DNA of 64,000 nucleotides from Rhodocyclaceae bacterium (GTDB lineage Bacteria; Pseudomonadota; Gammaproteobacteria; Burkholderiales; CAIKXV01), in NCBI GenBank assembly GCA_020248265.1, contig JADCHX010000001.1:1-64000 (forward strand). The letters are read 5' to 3'. Position 1 is the first letter of the stretch. Every line of letters begins with the position of its first letter. The position numbers were made by a program, and so were the translations under genes. Of this stretch, positions 43,127 through 52,422 are shown piece by piece. The notes beneath the pieces are model-generated. The model ran no database searches, was not told where the DNA came from, and worked only from the letters and a program-made list of their open reading frames with translations.

Positions 43127-44128
43127 TCAGTTCGGCGGGCTGTTCAGCTTCATCGCCGACAGCATCGCGTTGAGTTCGCGGTGCTGCTCTTCCATGTAGC
43201 GGCGCATGTCCGCGCTGCCCAGGTAGCCCTCTTCGAGGTACAGCTTCTTCAGCATCTCCTTCCACGCGTCGGTCGCCACCGCGCGTGCGATCACGTCGTT
43301 CCAGTACGCCACCTGCTCCGGGCGCATGCCACGCGGACCGACGACGCTGTGGTAGAAGGCGACCGTCGCATCCCAGCCCAGCTCCTTCCAGGTAGGCACG
43401 TTCGCGAACACGCCGGTCATGCGATCCGGGGCGGCCAGCGCGATCACCCGCAGGCGCCCGGACGCGACATGCGGCAGCAGCACCGCCGGGGTCGCGGACA
43501 CCACGTCCACGTGCCCGCCGAGCACGGCAGTCGTCGCCTCGCTGATCGACTTGTACGTGACCACTCGTAACGCCGTGATGTCCACCCCTGCCCGGCGCAG
43601 CGGCAGGGCCACGCCGATGTGGTTGACGTTGCCCAGCCCGACGCCGACGGTGATGCTCAGCGCCTGCGGGTCCTTGCGCAGCCGCTCGACGAAGTCGCGG
43701 CCGGTTCGGATGTCGGAATCGGCCTTCACCGCGACCATCAGGTATTCGGTGTAGAGCCGTGCGATCGGCGTGAACTCGAGCGGACTGACCTTGCCGGTCG
43801 CCTCGGTCGGCGTGGTGAGCAGCGTCGGCGACCCGATCAGCAGGTGCTCGCCGCTGCCGTTGTGCTGCAGCAGGTAGTTCGATGCGATCACGCCGCCGGC
43901 ACCGGCCCGGTTGCTGACCATGACCGGCGTGCCTACCAGCTTCTGGTCGCGCATCAGCGTCTGCAGGAAGCGTCCGCTGCGGTCCGCACCGCCACCGGGT
44001 CCGGCCGGGATGATGATCTCCACCGTGCCGCTGGGCTTCCACCCTTGCGCGGCGACATTTCCCCCGAGCAGGAGCATCATTGAGGCGAAGATCGCGCGCG
44101 ACACGCGGACGATGGCAGACCGTTGCAT
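43127..44128 (-). CDS. Bug/TctC-family periplasmic binding protein 13, divergent subgroup
   Basis: 333 aa, GGGAGAG upstream of ATG, signal ending GGNVAAQ. Clearly of the family (EIIIPAGPGGGAD, SNRAGAGG) but lacks the PDGYTL segment (NGSGEHLLIG instead) and the HVPYKG motif (RVVTYKSIS). The C-terminal half WNDVIARAVATDAWKEML differs from the other receptors. Located between the two paralogous hydrolases. Confidence 0.88.
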   Translation of the reverse strand: MQRSAIVRVSRAIFASMMLLLGGNVAAQGWKPSGTVEIIIPAGPGGGADRSGRFLQTLMRDQKLVGTPVMVSNRAGAGGVIASNYLLQHNGSGEHLLIGSPTLLTTPTEATGKVSPLEFTPIARLYTEYLMVAVKADSDIRTGRDFVERLRKDPQALSITVGVGLGNVNHIGVALPLRRAGVDITALRVVTYKSISEATTAVLGGHVDVVSATPAVLLPHVASGRLRVIALAAPDRMTGVFANVPTWKELGWDATVAFYHSVVGPRGMRPEQVAYWNDVIARAVATDAWKEMLKKLYLEEGYLGSADMRRYMEEQHRELNAMLSAMKLNSPPN

Positions 44129-44148
44129 GCTTGCTCTCCCTCTTGCGT

Positions 44149-45357
44149 TCAGCCGCGCAGGTCCGTCTGGTCGATACCGAACCGGTCGGCCAGCCAGTCG
44201 CCGACGATCTCCTGCCCGAGGGTGGGGTTGTCGTGCTGGCAATGGTCCGCACCGGTCTCCTCCTCGCCGACGAGGTGGAAGGTCACGTCCACGCCGGCCT
44301 CCTTCGCGCACTCATAGACCTTGCGCGCCCGCTCTACGCCACCGGTGTCGAAGCCGCCATGGATGAGCAGGTAAGGGCACTTCATGTTGCCGAGCACGTC
44401 CCATAGCTTCGCCTCGCGCATGTGCTCGCGGGCGGCGGCGACCGTATCGGTCCCCGAGATCCACTTGATCTGGAACGCCATGTGGTAGTTCTCGCCGCGC
44501 TCCGCCCAATGGGCGTAGATGTCGCCATTGCCGCCGTGCGACACGCAGGCCGCCAGCCGCGGCTCGAAGCAGGCGGCGCGCGCCGAGTAGTAGCCGCCGA
44601 GGCTCGAACCGGACACCGCGATGCGCTTCGGGTCGATGTCGTCGCGCCCCTCGAGGTAGTCGATGCAGCGGCCGACCGGCACTTCATAGTCGAACCGCGT
44701 GCGGATCCCGTGCCGGCGCAGGCTGGCCCCCTGCCCCGGCCCGTCGACCATCAGCACCGAGATCCCGCGCTGCACCGCGCCCCGGCCGAGCATGAACCAG
44801 AGCTCGTCCTTGAACGAGTCGAGTCCGCCGAAGCAGATGAGCACCGGCTGCCTGCCGGTCGCCAGCGGCGAGCGCACGAAGTACGCAGACAGCGACTGGC
44901 CGTTCTCGTAGGGCACCTGCACTGCCTCCCCGGGCGGATCGAGCCGGGCGAAGTACTTCGCCGACATCTGCTCGCAGCGATCGAACACCCCCATCCGCCG
45001 CGGATCGTCCAGGGACATGTAGAACTCGGCGTGCCGGTAGTAATTGGCCGCCCGCAGCCAGCAGTTCATCGCGGTGCGCAGGTGCCCGTCGCGCTCGGCC
45101 GCGTCGCCGCGCAACCGGTTGCGCTCGGCGACCTTCAGCCACTCGACATGCCAGCTCTCCCTGTCGCCCGGGACCATCCGGCTGGCGGCCTGGAAGCATT
45201 CGCTGACTGAGCCGCCACCTTCCTGCGTCTCGCCCAGCGCGCGGCGGAACTGGAACGACAGCGCGGGATGGTCGGGCCAGTGGTGCCAACCGTACGGCTC
45301 GTAGTGCGGCAGCTTGTTGTCGCTGATGACATCCAGAAGCTTTTTCTCGGCGGCCAT
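44149..45357 (-). CDS. Alpha/beta hydrolase with N-terminal helical cap, paralogue
   Basis: 402 aa from the ATG with GGGAGA upstream. Same cap-plus-core design as the 41878 gene: LPHYEPYGWHHWPDHPALSF, NCWLRAANYYRHAEFY, nucleophile GSSLGGYYS, acid GGFDTGG, His GADHCQHDN. Long identical blocks show a gene duplication. The region after the nucleophile (GGNGDIYAHWAERGENYH versus GAIWSIHHGYSSRKDVR) is the main difference, likely at the substrate pocket. Confidence 0.86.
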   Translation of the reverse strand: MAAEKKLLDVISDNKLPHYEPYGWHHWPDHPALSFQFRRALGETQEGGGSVSECFQAASRMVPGDRESWHVEWLKVAERNRLRGDAAERDGHLRTAMNCWLRAANYYRHAEFYMSLDDPRRMGVFDRCEQMSAKYFARLDPPGEAVQVPYENGQSLSAYFVRSPLATGRQPVLICFGGLDSFKDELWFMLGRGAVQRGISVLMVDGPGQGASLRRHGIRTRFDYEVPVGRCIDYLEGRDDIDPKRIAVSGSSLGGYYSARAACFEPRLAACVSHGGNGDIYAHWAERGENYHMAFQIKWISGTDTVAAAREHMREAKLWDVLGNMKCPYLLIHGGFDTGGVERARKVYECAKEAGVDVTFHLVGEEETGADHCQHDNPTLGQEIVGDWLADRFGIDQTDLRG

Positions 45358-45428
45358 GCGATCTCCCTTTGCGGGCAGGTTACCGCAAGACATTGGGGCT
45401 TGCACCGCCGCCTGCCTTGCAGGCGCGG

Positions 45429-46391
45429 CTACTCCGCCTTGATCCCCACCTCCGCCACCAGCCGCTTCCATTTTGCGACCTCGGCCACGATGTGCGCGCG
45501 GAACTGCTCCGGCGAGCTGCCGATCACGTCGAAACCCTGGTCCTGCGCCTTCGTGGTGAAGTCCTGCGACTTCACCACGGCCAGCACCTCCTTGTGCAAT
45601 CGCGAAACCATCGCCGCGGAGGCCTTGGGCGGAAGCAGCACGCCGTACCACTGGTCGGTGTTGAAGCCCTTCAGGCCGGACTCATGCACCGTCGGCAGGT
45701 CTGGCACCTGCGGTGCGCGGCGCAGGCCGGTAACCGCCAGCATCCGCAGGCGGCCGGTCTTTCCGTGCTGCATCGCGGCCGGCAGCGCGGCGAAGATCAG
45801 GTCGACGTGCCCCCCGAGCACATCGTTCAGCGCCGGCCCGTTGCCCTTGTACGGCACGTGCACGAAGTTCGTGCCGGACATGCTGTTGAACATCTCGCCC
45901 GACATGTGCGGCGCGCTGCCGATGCCGGCGGACGCGTAGCGCAAGGGCTCCTTGCGTCCTTTGGCGAACGCGATCAGCTCCTGCACCGACTTCGCCGGGA
46001 TGGACGGATGCACGACCAGCACGTTCGGCGCCGAGGCGATCAGCGACACCTGGGAGAAATCGGTCGCGGGATCGTAGGGCAGCTTCGACAGCGCGGGGTT
46101 GATGCCATGCGACGCGGTGTACCCGAGCAGCAGGGTGTAGCCGTCCGGCGCGGCCCTGGCCACGGTCAGCGCACCGATGCTGCCACCGGCGCCGCTTCGA
46201 TTGTCGACAAGCACCGGCTGGCCCAGGTTCTCGGCCATCTTCTGCGCGAGCATCCGTCCCAGGAAGTCGGTGCCGCCGCCCGGGGCGACCGGGATCACCA
46301 GCCGCAATGGCTTGGCCGGCCAGTCGGCCTGTGCGAGCACGAAGGAACACCACAGCAGGGCCGGCAGCACCGGCAGGATTCTCGAAGCCAC
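45429..46391 (-). CDS. Bug/TctC-family periplasmic binding protein 14
   Basis: 320 aa from GTG at 46391, preferred because GGAGGAG lies six bases ahead; an ATG five codons earlier (46406) overlaps that site. Signal ending SFVLAQ. IPVAPGGGTD, APDGYTLLL, YDPATDFSQV and HVPYKGNG. Lies between the PrpF-like gene and the second hydrolase. Confidence 0.92.
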   Translation of the reverse strand: MASRILPVLPALLWCSFVLAQADWPAKPLRLVIPVAPGGGTDFLGRMLAQKMAENLGQPVLVDNRSGAGGSIGALTVARAAPDGYTLLLGYTASHGINPALSKLPYDPATDFSQVSLIASAPNVLVVHPSIPAKSVQELIAFAKGRKEPLRYASAGIGSAPHMSGEMFNSMSGTNFVHVPYKGNGPALNDVLGGHVDLIFAALPAAMQHGKTGRLRMLAVTGLRRAPQVPDLPTVHESGLKGFNTDQWYGVLLPPKASAAMVSRLHKEVLAVVKSQDFTTKAQDQGFDVIGSSPEQFRAHIVAEVAKWKRLVAEVGIKAE

Positions 46392-46456
46392 GTTCCACTC
46401 CTCCATCAGGCAACGACCACCTCTCCGGGTGCACGCGGCCATGGTGAACCTGCGGA

Positions 46457-47677
46457 TCAGTCGAAATGACGCGCCGACACGTAGACGGTACCGTCCATGA
46501 TCCTGCGCGCGGTACGCATCACGGCCGAGCGCACCAGCCGGAATCCCCTGCCATCGGGCTCGACCTTCGCCTCCATCTCGAGGACGCCGGTCGGATGCCC
46601 GATGCGAAGGCGGCCACCGCCGGTGCAGGAAGGCCGGGCGATCTCGTTGACGATCGTACCGGGGATACCCACGGCTGCGCCGGTGCACACGGCGACCGTG
46701 CCCGCATAGGCCTGGTGCGGCGTGCCCATGCTCATGCCCCTGCCAAGCAGGTCCATGTCGTCTGCCCTTACCAGCCGGCCGTTCGAGTCGTGGTAGTCCA
46801 CCGGTGGGTCGACGATGTAGAGCTTCGGGATGGTCGGCGTCACAGCATTGGCGTTGGCGGCTGCATCGACCATCTCCAGCCGTTCGGCCACCGCGCCGCG
46901 CACCGCCTCGATGCGCTCGAGCAGCGAAGCGTCCATCCGGTGAGCAGGCAGCTGGGCGCCGGTGAGGCCGAACACCGACGGACGCACGAAGGCGGTGACG
47001 TTGCCGGCATCGACGATCGATACCTCCACGGCACCGATCGCGGTGTCGATCGTCTCGCGCACCCGGCCGGTCGGCAGCAGGCCGCGGCCGAGCGTGCCGC
47101 CGACATCCGCCCAGTCGAGGATGATCGGCGCACCGGTCCCGGGGACCCCGGCGACCACCGCATCGCCGACCACCTGGCAGACGCCACCCTCGAGCACCGG
47201 CACCTCGGCCACCAGCAGTGCGCGTGAATTGGTCAGGTGGATACGCACCTTCGTGGTGCCTTCTACCGCATCGACGAACCCTTCCTCGATCGCGAACGGA
47301 CCGATGCCGGCCGAGATGTTGCCGCAGTTGCCGCGGAAGTCGACCCTGGCCTCGTTCACCCGCACTTGGCCAAACGTGTAGTCGACATCTGCATCGGGTC
47401 GGCTCGAGGGCCCGATGATCGCCACCTTGCTGGTGAGCGAGGTGGCGCCGCCCAGGCCGTCGATCTGCCGGAAGTCGGGGCTGCCGTAGATCGCGAGGAT
47501 CAGTTTCTCGCGCAGGGCCGGGTCCTTCGGCAGGTCCTCCTCGCGCAGGAAGGCACCGCGGCTGGTGCCTGCGCGCATGAAAACGCAGCGGATCGCGTAC
47601 TGGTCGCCGCGCCGCCGGGCGCCGGGCCACGGCACCGGCGCCTTCGGCCGGCTCGGGATGTCGATGTTCGGTTCCAT
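46457..47677 (-). CDS. PrpF-family isomerase (aconitate/oxalomesaconate type)
   Basis: 406 aa, two DAP-epimerase-like lobes. FMRAGTSRGAF at the N-terminus, FRGNCGNISAGIGPFA (first catalytic Cys region) and MSMGTPHQAYAGT with PSCTGGG in the second lobe. Known members shift double bonds in methylaconitate (PrpF) or oxalomesaconate (GalD). GGGAGG precedes the ATG. With MmgE/PrpD in the same operon, a tricarboxylate or unsaturated-acid substrate is likely. Confidence 0.88.
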   Translation of the reverse strand: MEPNIDIPSRPKAPVPWPGARRRGDQYAIRCVFMRAGTSRGAFLREEDLPKDPALREKLILAIYGSPDFRQIDGLGGATSLTSKVAIIGPSSRPDADVDYTFGQVRVNEARVDFRGNCGNISAGIGPFAIEEGFVDAVEGTTKVRIHLTNSRALLVAEVPVLEGGVCQVVGDAVVAGVPGTGAPIILDWADVGGTLGRGLLPTGRVRETIDTAIGAVEVSIVDAGNVTAFVRPSVFGLTGAQLPAHRMDASLLERIEAVRGAVAERLEMVDAAANANAVTPTIPKLYIVDPPVDYHDSNGRLVRADDMDLLGRGMSMGTPHQAYAGTVAVCTGAAVGIPGTIVNEIARPSCTGGGRLRIGHPTGVLEMEAKVEPDGRGFRLVRSAVMRTARRIMDGTVYVSARHFD

Positions 47678-47687
47678 GGTGCCTCCC

Positions 47688-48443
47688 TCAGAACGCGAAG
47701 CGGTACATGCCACCGTCGACCGGGATCACCGTACCGGTGATATAGGACGCCGCCGGCGAGGACAGGAACAGCACCAGGTTCGCCAGTTCCTCCGGGTCGC
47801 CGAACCGGCCCATCGGGATCTCTTCCTTCGCGAACGCGAGTTCATCGGCCAGCGTCGGGTACCGCTTCTGGATCTGTTCGCTGCGGATGCGGCCGGGCTG
47901 GATGCAGTTCAGCGTCACGTTGTCCTTCGCGACTTCGCGCGACAGGCCCTTCGACCACGCATGCACCGCCGCCTTGGCCGAGAACGCCGCATTGACGGCG
48001 CGCGGCTCGGACGTACCGGTCAGCGAAACGATGCGCCCCCAGTTGCGTGCACGCATCTGCGGCAGCAGCGCATGGGTCAGCTCGCGGATGCGGAAGAAGT
48101 TGAGCAGCATCGCCTCGTCCCACGATTCGCGGCTGCCCTCGACGGCGAGCGGACGGCTTCCCCCGGCGGAATTGGTGAGGATGTCGACGGGGCCGAGCTT
48201 CGCCAGCGCTTCGGCCGCGAGTTTCTCTGCGGCGTCCTGCGGGTACAGATCGGCGACGATGATCACCGGTTCCCGTCCGCCTGCCGCGACGATCTCGGCT
48301 GAAAGTTCTTCCAGCAGTTCGCGCCGGCGCGCGACGATGCCGGTACGCACGCCCTGCATCGCGAAGGCCTTCGCGGTGGCGCGACCGATGCCACGGCTGG
48401 CGCCGGTGACCAACGCGGTCTGGCCGGTGTATCCGAAATCCAT
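47688..48443 (-). CDS. SDR-family protein with altered active site
   Basis: 251 aa. TGASRGIG, NSAGG and a C-terminal ITGTVIPVDGGMYR are normal. The active-site stretch AAFSAKAAVHAW keeps the Lys but has Ala four residues ahead of it where Tyr is expected (Phe is three ahead). FabG-like by overall layout. First gene of the minus-strand operon running to 40485; the 139-bp upstream region is shared with the divergent Bug 15. Confidence 0.87.
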   Translation of the reverse strand: MDFGYTGQTALVTGASRGIGRATAKAFAMQGVRTGIVARRRELLEELSAEIVAAGGREPVIIVADLYPQDAAEKLAAEALAKLGPVDILTNSAGGSRPLAVEGSRESWDEAMLLNFFRIRELTHALLPQMRARNWGRIVSLTGTSEPRAVNAAFSAKAAVHAWSKGLSREVAKDNVTLNCIQPGRIRSEQIQKRYPTLADELAFAKEEIPMGRFGDPEELANLVLFLSSPAASYITGTVIPVDGGMYRFAF

Positions 48444-48582
48444 GAGGCTCCCCTGTCGTGGCCGCGTGACTTCGCGGCGTCCCTGGCTTCGAGCGTAGCG
48501 CACTCGACGTGCCGCAATGCCGCGAAAGCGGGCCGTATACTCCCGGCCAGCGTACTCCCTGCGTAAAAATGGAGCGATCCCG

Positions 48583-49596
48583 ATGACGACCAGCGCCTGC
48601 GTCCTGCGCGCGGCCCGGCCCGCCGTACTGGCAGCCGCGCTTGTCCTGCAGGTTTCCGTGGCACCCGACGCGCATGCGCAAGCCCAGGCCCAGGCCCGCT
48701 TCCCGCAGAAGCCCGTGCGCCTGATCATCCCGTTCGCGCCGGGGGGCGCCAACGAACTCATGGCTCGCGGCATCGCCACCCGCTTTGCGGCCAGCGTCGG
48801 CACGCCGATGGTGATCGAGCATTTCGGCGGGGCCGGCGGCACGATCGGCAGCGCAATGGTGGCCAAGGCCACGCCCGACGGCCATACCCTGCTGATGGGC
48901 GCGGCGAGCTGCATCAGCCTCGCGCCGAGCCTGTACGCGAAGCTTCCCTACGACCCGGTGCGCGACTTCGCGCCGGTCACCAACGTCGCGGGCGGGCCGT
49001 ACGTGCTGTTCGTGCATCCGTCGCTGCCGGCGCGCACCCTGCAGGAGTTCGTCCGACTGGCGAAAGCGAGGCCGGGCGCGTTGAACTATGCGTCGTCGGG
49101 GCCGGGCAGCATCTCGCATTTCGCCGCCGAGATGTTCCGCGTGGCTGCGGGCATCGACATCGTGAACGTGTCCTACAAGGGCACCGGCCCAGGTCTCACC
49201 GACGTGCTCGGCGGACATGTCGAGCTGATGTTCGCCGACCTCGGCGTGGTGATGCCGCATGTCGCCTCGGGCCGCCTGCGGGCGGTGGCGATCACCGGTG
49301 CCAGGCGTTCGCCGCAGATGGCGCAGTTGCCGACCGTCGCCGAGTCGGGATACCCGGACTACACGATGGTCAACTGGCGCGGCGTGCTGGCGCCGGCCGG
49401 CACCCCGAAGGACGTCGTCATGCGGCTCAACGCGGAGATCGTCAAGGCCATCCGTTCACCGGAGCTCACGGACGCGCTGGTGCGCGAGGGCTACGACCCG
49501 ATCGCGGATACGCCCGAGCAGTTCGCGGCGGTGATCAGGGCCGAGGTGGTCCGCTTCGCCAACGCGGTGAAGGCCGCCGGGCTCAAGCCGATCTGA
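48583..49596 (+). CDS. Bug/TctC-family periplasmic binding protein 15
   Basis: 337 aa, signal ending in an AQAQAQA run near residue 37. IPFAPGGANE (Glu instead of the usual Asp), TPDGHTLLM, YDPVRDFAPV and VSYKGTGPG. A TATACT -10-like box is at 48536-48541. Its 3' end overlaps the convergent hydrolase gene by 14 bp. Confidence 0.92.
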   Translation: MTTSACVLRAARPAVLAAALVLQVSVAPDAHAQAQAQARFPQKPVRLIIPFAPGGANELMARGIATRFAASVGTPMVIEHFGGAGGTIGSAMVAKATPDGHTLLMGAASCISLAPSLYAKLPYDPVRDFAPVTNVAGGPYVLFVHPSLPARTLQEFVRLAKARPGALNYASSGPGSISHFAAEMFRVAAGIDIVNVSYKGTGPGLTDVLGGHVELMFADLGVVMPHVASGRLRAVAITGARRSPQMAQLPTVAESGYPDYTMVNWRGVLAPAGTPKDVVMRLNAEIVKAIRSPELTDALVREGYDPIADTPEQFAAVIRAEVVRFANAVKAAGLKPI

Positions 49597-50404
49597 GCGT
49601 TGCTTCGATGAAGTCGAGCATGATCGCGTCGAACGCCGCCGGCTGTTCGATGTAGCACGCATGTCCGGCCCCGGCGATCACCTTGACCGGGATTCCTGGC
49701 CGAGCCGATGCCACCTCGAGGATGGACGCCGGCGTCGTGACGACGTCATGTTCGCCGAACACCACCTGCACCGGCAGCGACGCCGGCAACCGGGCGAGGT
49801 CGGACTTCGTGTCCGCCACGGTCAGCAGCTTCACCGCCTGGGTGAAACCTTCCGGGCGAAGCATCGACATGGTGTCGACGACCGCCTGCCGCTGTTCGTC
49901 GGTGGCCTGGTCGCTGAGCAGCCTGGGCCCGCGCTTCTTGGCCATCCCCGCCACGCCGAGCGCGGCAAGGTCGGACAGGCGAGCTTCACGCAGCCGCACA
50001 CGCTCTGCCTCCGGCAGGCGCGCATGGCCGGCGGACATGCTGGCGAGCGTCAGTCCGAGGATGCGGTCGGGATGCCGGAGCGCGAAGCGCAGCGCCTGGA
50101 TCGTGCCGAGCGAATGACCGACCAGATGCATCCGGCCCACGCCCAGTGCGTCGACCAGCTTCAGCAGCGCATCGCTGTAGTCATCGGCATCGGGCGCGTC
50201 CATCGGCAGCGCGCTCGAACCGCCATAGCCGGGACCGTCCCACGCGACCACCCGGCAGCGTGCCGACAGCGTGTCGAGCTGGCGGACCCAGGAGCGCGCG
50301 CCGGACCCCACGCCATGCAACAGCACCAGCGGCGTGCCGCTGCCCTGCTCCAGGTAGGTGAACGTCGCGCCGCCGGCGACGATGCTGCGCGGTTCGTGGC
50401 TCAT
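49583..50404 (-). CDS. Alpha/beta hydrolase (enol-lactonase/PcaD-like)
   Basis: 273 aa. Canonical fold: LLHGVGSGARSW (oxyanion), GHSLGT (nucleophile), FGEHD (acid), AGAGHACYIEQP (His). It resembles 3-oxoadipate enol-lactonase and meta-cleavage hydrolases. Last gene of the molybdenum-hydroxylase operon; the start overlaps the cupin stop by 4 bp, so it probably hydrolyses the product of the cupin step. Confidence 0.86.
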   Translation of the reverse strand: MSHEPRSIVAGGATFTYLEQGSGTPLVLLHGVGSGARSWVRQLDTLSARCRVVAWDGPGYGGSSALPMDAPDADDYSDALLKLVDALGVGRMHLVGHSLGTIQALRFALRHPDRILGLTLASMSAGHARLPEAERVRLREARLSDLAALGVAGMAKKRGPRLLSDQATDEQRQAVVDTMSMLRPEGFTQAVKLLTVADTKSDLARLPASLPVQVVFGEHDVVTTPASILEVASARPGIPVKVIAGAGHACYIEQPAAFDAIMLDFIEATLRSA

Positions 50405-51345
50405 GCCGGCTGGAACTTCACGTTCTCGCGCTCGGGGGTGCCGACCACCATCATGAACTGCGCATCGGTGAAACCGGTGTTGCGGAACGCGCGCGGCTGT
50501 CCTGGCGGGTTCAGGATCAGGTCGCGCGGCCCCAGTTGCTGCTCGACGGTACGTCCGCCTTCCTGCCAGCTGGCGGTCACGCAGCCCTCGAGCACCAGGT
50601 AAGCCTCCTCGACATCGCGTTCATAGGCCTTCACGCCCGCGCCGCGGGGCAGCGTGATCAGGTCCTTGCGGAAGGTGCCGGGCGGGGCTGCCCCCTCGCC
50701 GATGTAGATCGCGCGGCCGAACCCGGCCGGGTGCCATTCGGGCTTCAGCTGGCTGTAGCGCACGATGTGCCGTGCCATTTCACGGTGGCGCGGGTCGCTG
50801 CTGTCGAAGGACAGTGCCTGGGTATGGCCCGGCAGTGCACCGAAGTCGCGGCACAGCTGCGACGCATGGCTCTTCGGGTGGAACAGGTAGTGCGGCGGCT
50901 TCGGCAACCCCTTGCCGACCATGATCGACACCAGCACCGGCCCGAAGCCGTCGTTGCGGAAGCCGTGCGGCCGGTCGGTCGCATGCAGGCACATGTCCTT
51001 GGGACCGCAACGCGCGAGGATCACCTCGCCGTCGTACTCCCAGCCGATGGTCAGCACGCCTTCGATGACCAGGAATGCCTCGGTCACCTCGTGCGCATGC
51101 GACGCACCGTACTTGCCCACCGGCTGCTGCACCATGCTGAGCGTGAAATGGTCGGCCGGCAGCGTGCCCGGATCGTCGATCTTCGGCGAGGCACCGGCGC
51201 CGACGTAGCGGATCTGCGCGCGGTCGAGTTCGGGATAGCCGCGGCTGGGCGGGAACGCGTCCCAGTCGGGCACCTTGTCGGCGTAGCGGCCGACATTGCG
51301 TTTCATCCGGGTTGCGAGCGACTGGCCTTCCAGGACTGCTGACAT
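50401..51345 (-). CDS. Bicupin protein (gentisate dioxygenase-like layout)
   Basis: 314 aa with two cupin barrels. The first has a complete metal site: ASHAHEVTEAF (HxHxxxE) and the later His in DRPHGFRN. The second (KAYERDVEEAYLVLEG) has lost the HxH pair. This one-metal bicupin layout occurs in gentisate and 1-hydroxy-2-naphthoate dioxygenases. GGAGGA precedes the ATG. In this operon a ring-cleaving dioxygenase acting after hydroxylation is an attractive but unproven role. Confidence 0.78.
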   Translation of the reverse strand: MSAVLEGQSLATRMKRNVGRYADKVPDWDAFPPSRGYPELDRAQIRYVGAGASPKIDDPGTLPADHFTLSMVQQPVGKYGASHAHEVTEAFLVIEGVLTIGWEYDGEVILARCGPKDMCLHATDRPHGFRNDGFGPVLVSIMVGKGLPKPPHYLFHPKSHASQLCRDFGALPGHTQALSFDSSDPRHREMARHIVRYSQLKPEWHPAGFGRAIYIGEGAAPPGTFRKDLITLPRGAGVKAYERDVEEAYLVLEGCVTASWQEGGRTVEQQLGPRDLILNPPGQPRAFRNTGFTDAQFMMVVGTPERENVKFQPA

Positions 51346-51385
51346 GGCGTTCCTCCTCGTGCGGTCGCGCGCGGCGCGGCCGGGG

Positions 51386-52396
51386 TCAGTTGGACTGCTG
51401 CTTGACGTTGTACGTCCGGATGGCCTGCGACCAGCGCACGATCTCGGCCTTGAGCATGGCACCGAATGCTGCCGGTGACAGCGCGAGCGGCTCGAAGCCG
51501 CGTTCGCGCAGCGTCTGCGCCGCCTGCGGCGAGGTCAGCACGGTGTTCACCGCCGTGTTGAGGCGCGCAACCAGCGCCTGGGGCGTGCCTGCCGGCGCCA
51601 GCAGGCCATACCAGCCACGGATCTCGAACCCCTTGTAGCCCTGCTCCTCGATCGTCGGCACGTCGGGCATCTCGCGTGCGCGCGAACGGGTGGTGACCGC
51701 GAGCGCGCGCAGCTTGCCATTGCGCACCTGCGGCAGCGCCAGGCCCGGGCCGGTAAAGGTGACCTGCACCTCGTTGGCGAGCAATGCGCCCATCAACTGC
51801 GGCGCACCACGGTAGGGAACGTGGGTGAGACGGATGCCGGCGACGGCAAAGAAGAGTTCCTGGGATACGTGGCCGATCGCCGCGCCGGATCCGAAGTTGA
51901 GCTTGCCCGGGTTCGCCTGCGCCAGCTTGACGAACTCCGCCAGCGTGGCGGCCGGCACGGACGCATTGATCGCAACCACATAGGGCTGCTCGATCAGCGC
52001 GCCGACCGGGACGAAGTCGCGCAGCACGTCGAATGGTGCCTTGTCCATCATGGCCGGTGCGATCACGGTGGCGGCATCCGATACGGTGAGCGTATGGCCG
52101 TCAGCGGCCGCCTGCGCACCGATCTGCACGCCCAGCACTCCCTGGGCACCGGGACGGTTGTCGACCACGACCGGCTGCCCGAGCCCCTTCTCGAGTCCCT
52201 GCCCGAGCACCCGCGCGACATAGTCGACGTTGCCGCCCGCCGGGAACGGCACGACCATGCGCAGCGGACGGGTCGGGAATGCAGGCGCGTCTGCGGCAAT
52301 CGCGGACGGCGCGGTGCAACCCGCGGTTGCGCCGAACAGCGCAAGACCGACCGCTGGCAAACGGCCCGCCTTCCCGCGTCGTGCACGCATGACCAT
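51386..52396 (-). CDS. Bug/TctC-family periplasmic binding protein 16
   Basis: 336 aa; ATG at 52390 is an alternative. The leader has ATAGC (possible lipobox) and ends SAIAAD. VPFPAGGNVD, AADGHTLTV, FDVLRDFVPV and HVPYRGAP. Embedded in the middle of the nine-gene operon between cupin and decarboxylase-like genes. Confidence 0.92.
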   Translation of the reverse strand: MVMRARRGKAGRLPAVGLALFGATAGCTAPSAIAADAPAFPTRPLRMVVPFPAGGNVDYVARVLGQGLEKGLGQPVVVDNRPGAQGVLGVQIGAQAAADGHTLTVSDAATVIAPAMMDKAPFDVLRDFVPVGALIEQPYVVAINASVPAATLAEFVKLAQANPGKLNFGSGAAIGHVSQELFFAVAGIRLTHVPYRGAPQLMGALLANEVQVTFTGPGLALPQVRNGKLRALAVTTRSRAREMPDVPTIEEQGYKGFEIRGWYGLLAPAGTPQALVARLNTAVNTVLTSPQAAQTLRERGFEPLALSPAAFGAMLKAEIVRWSQAIRTYNVKQQSN

Positions 52397-52422
52397 CGCA
52401 TCGCCCCCCCGCGTCGCCGGAT

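Noticed and set aside
49583-49596. Convergent overlap as a sign of frameshift
   Set aside because: Both C-termini look complete for their families, so the 14-bp overlap is simple compaction.
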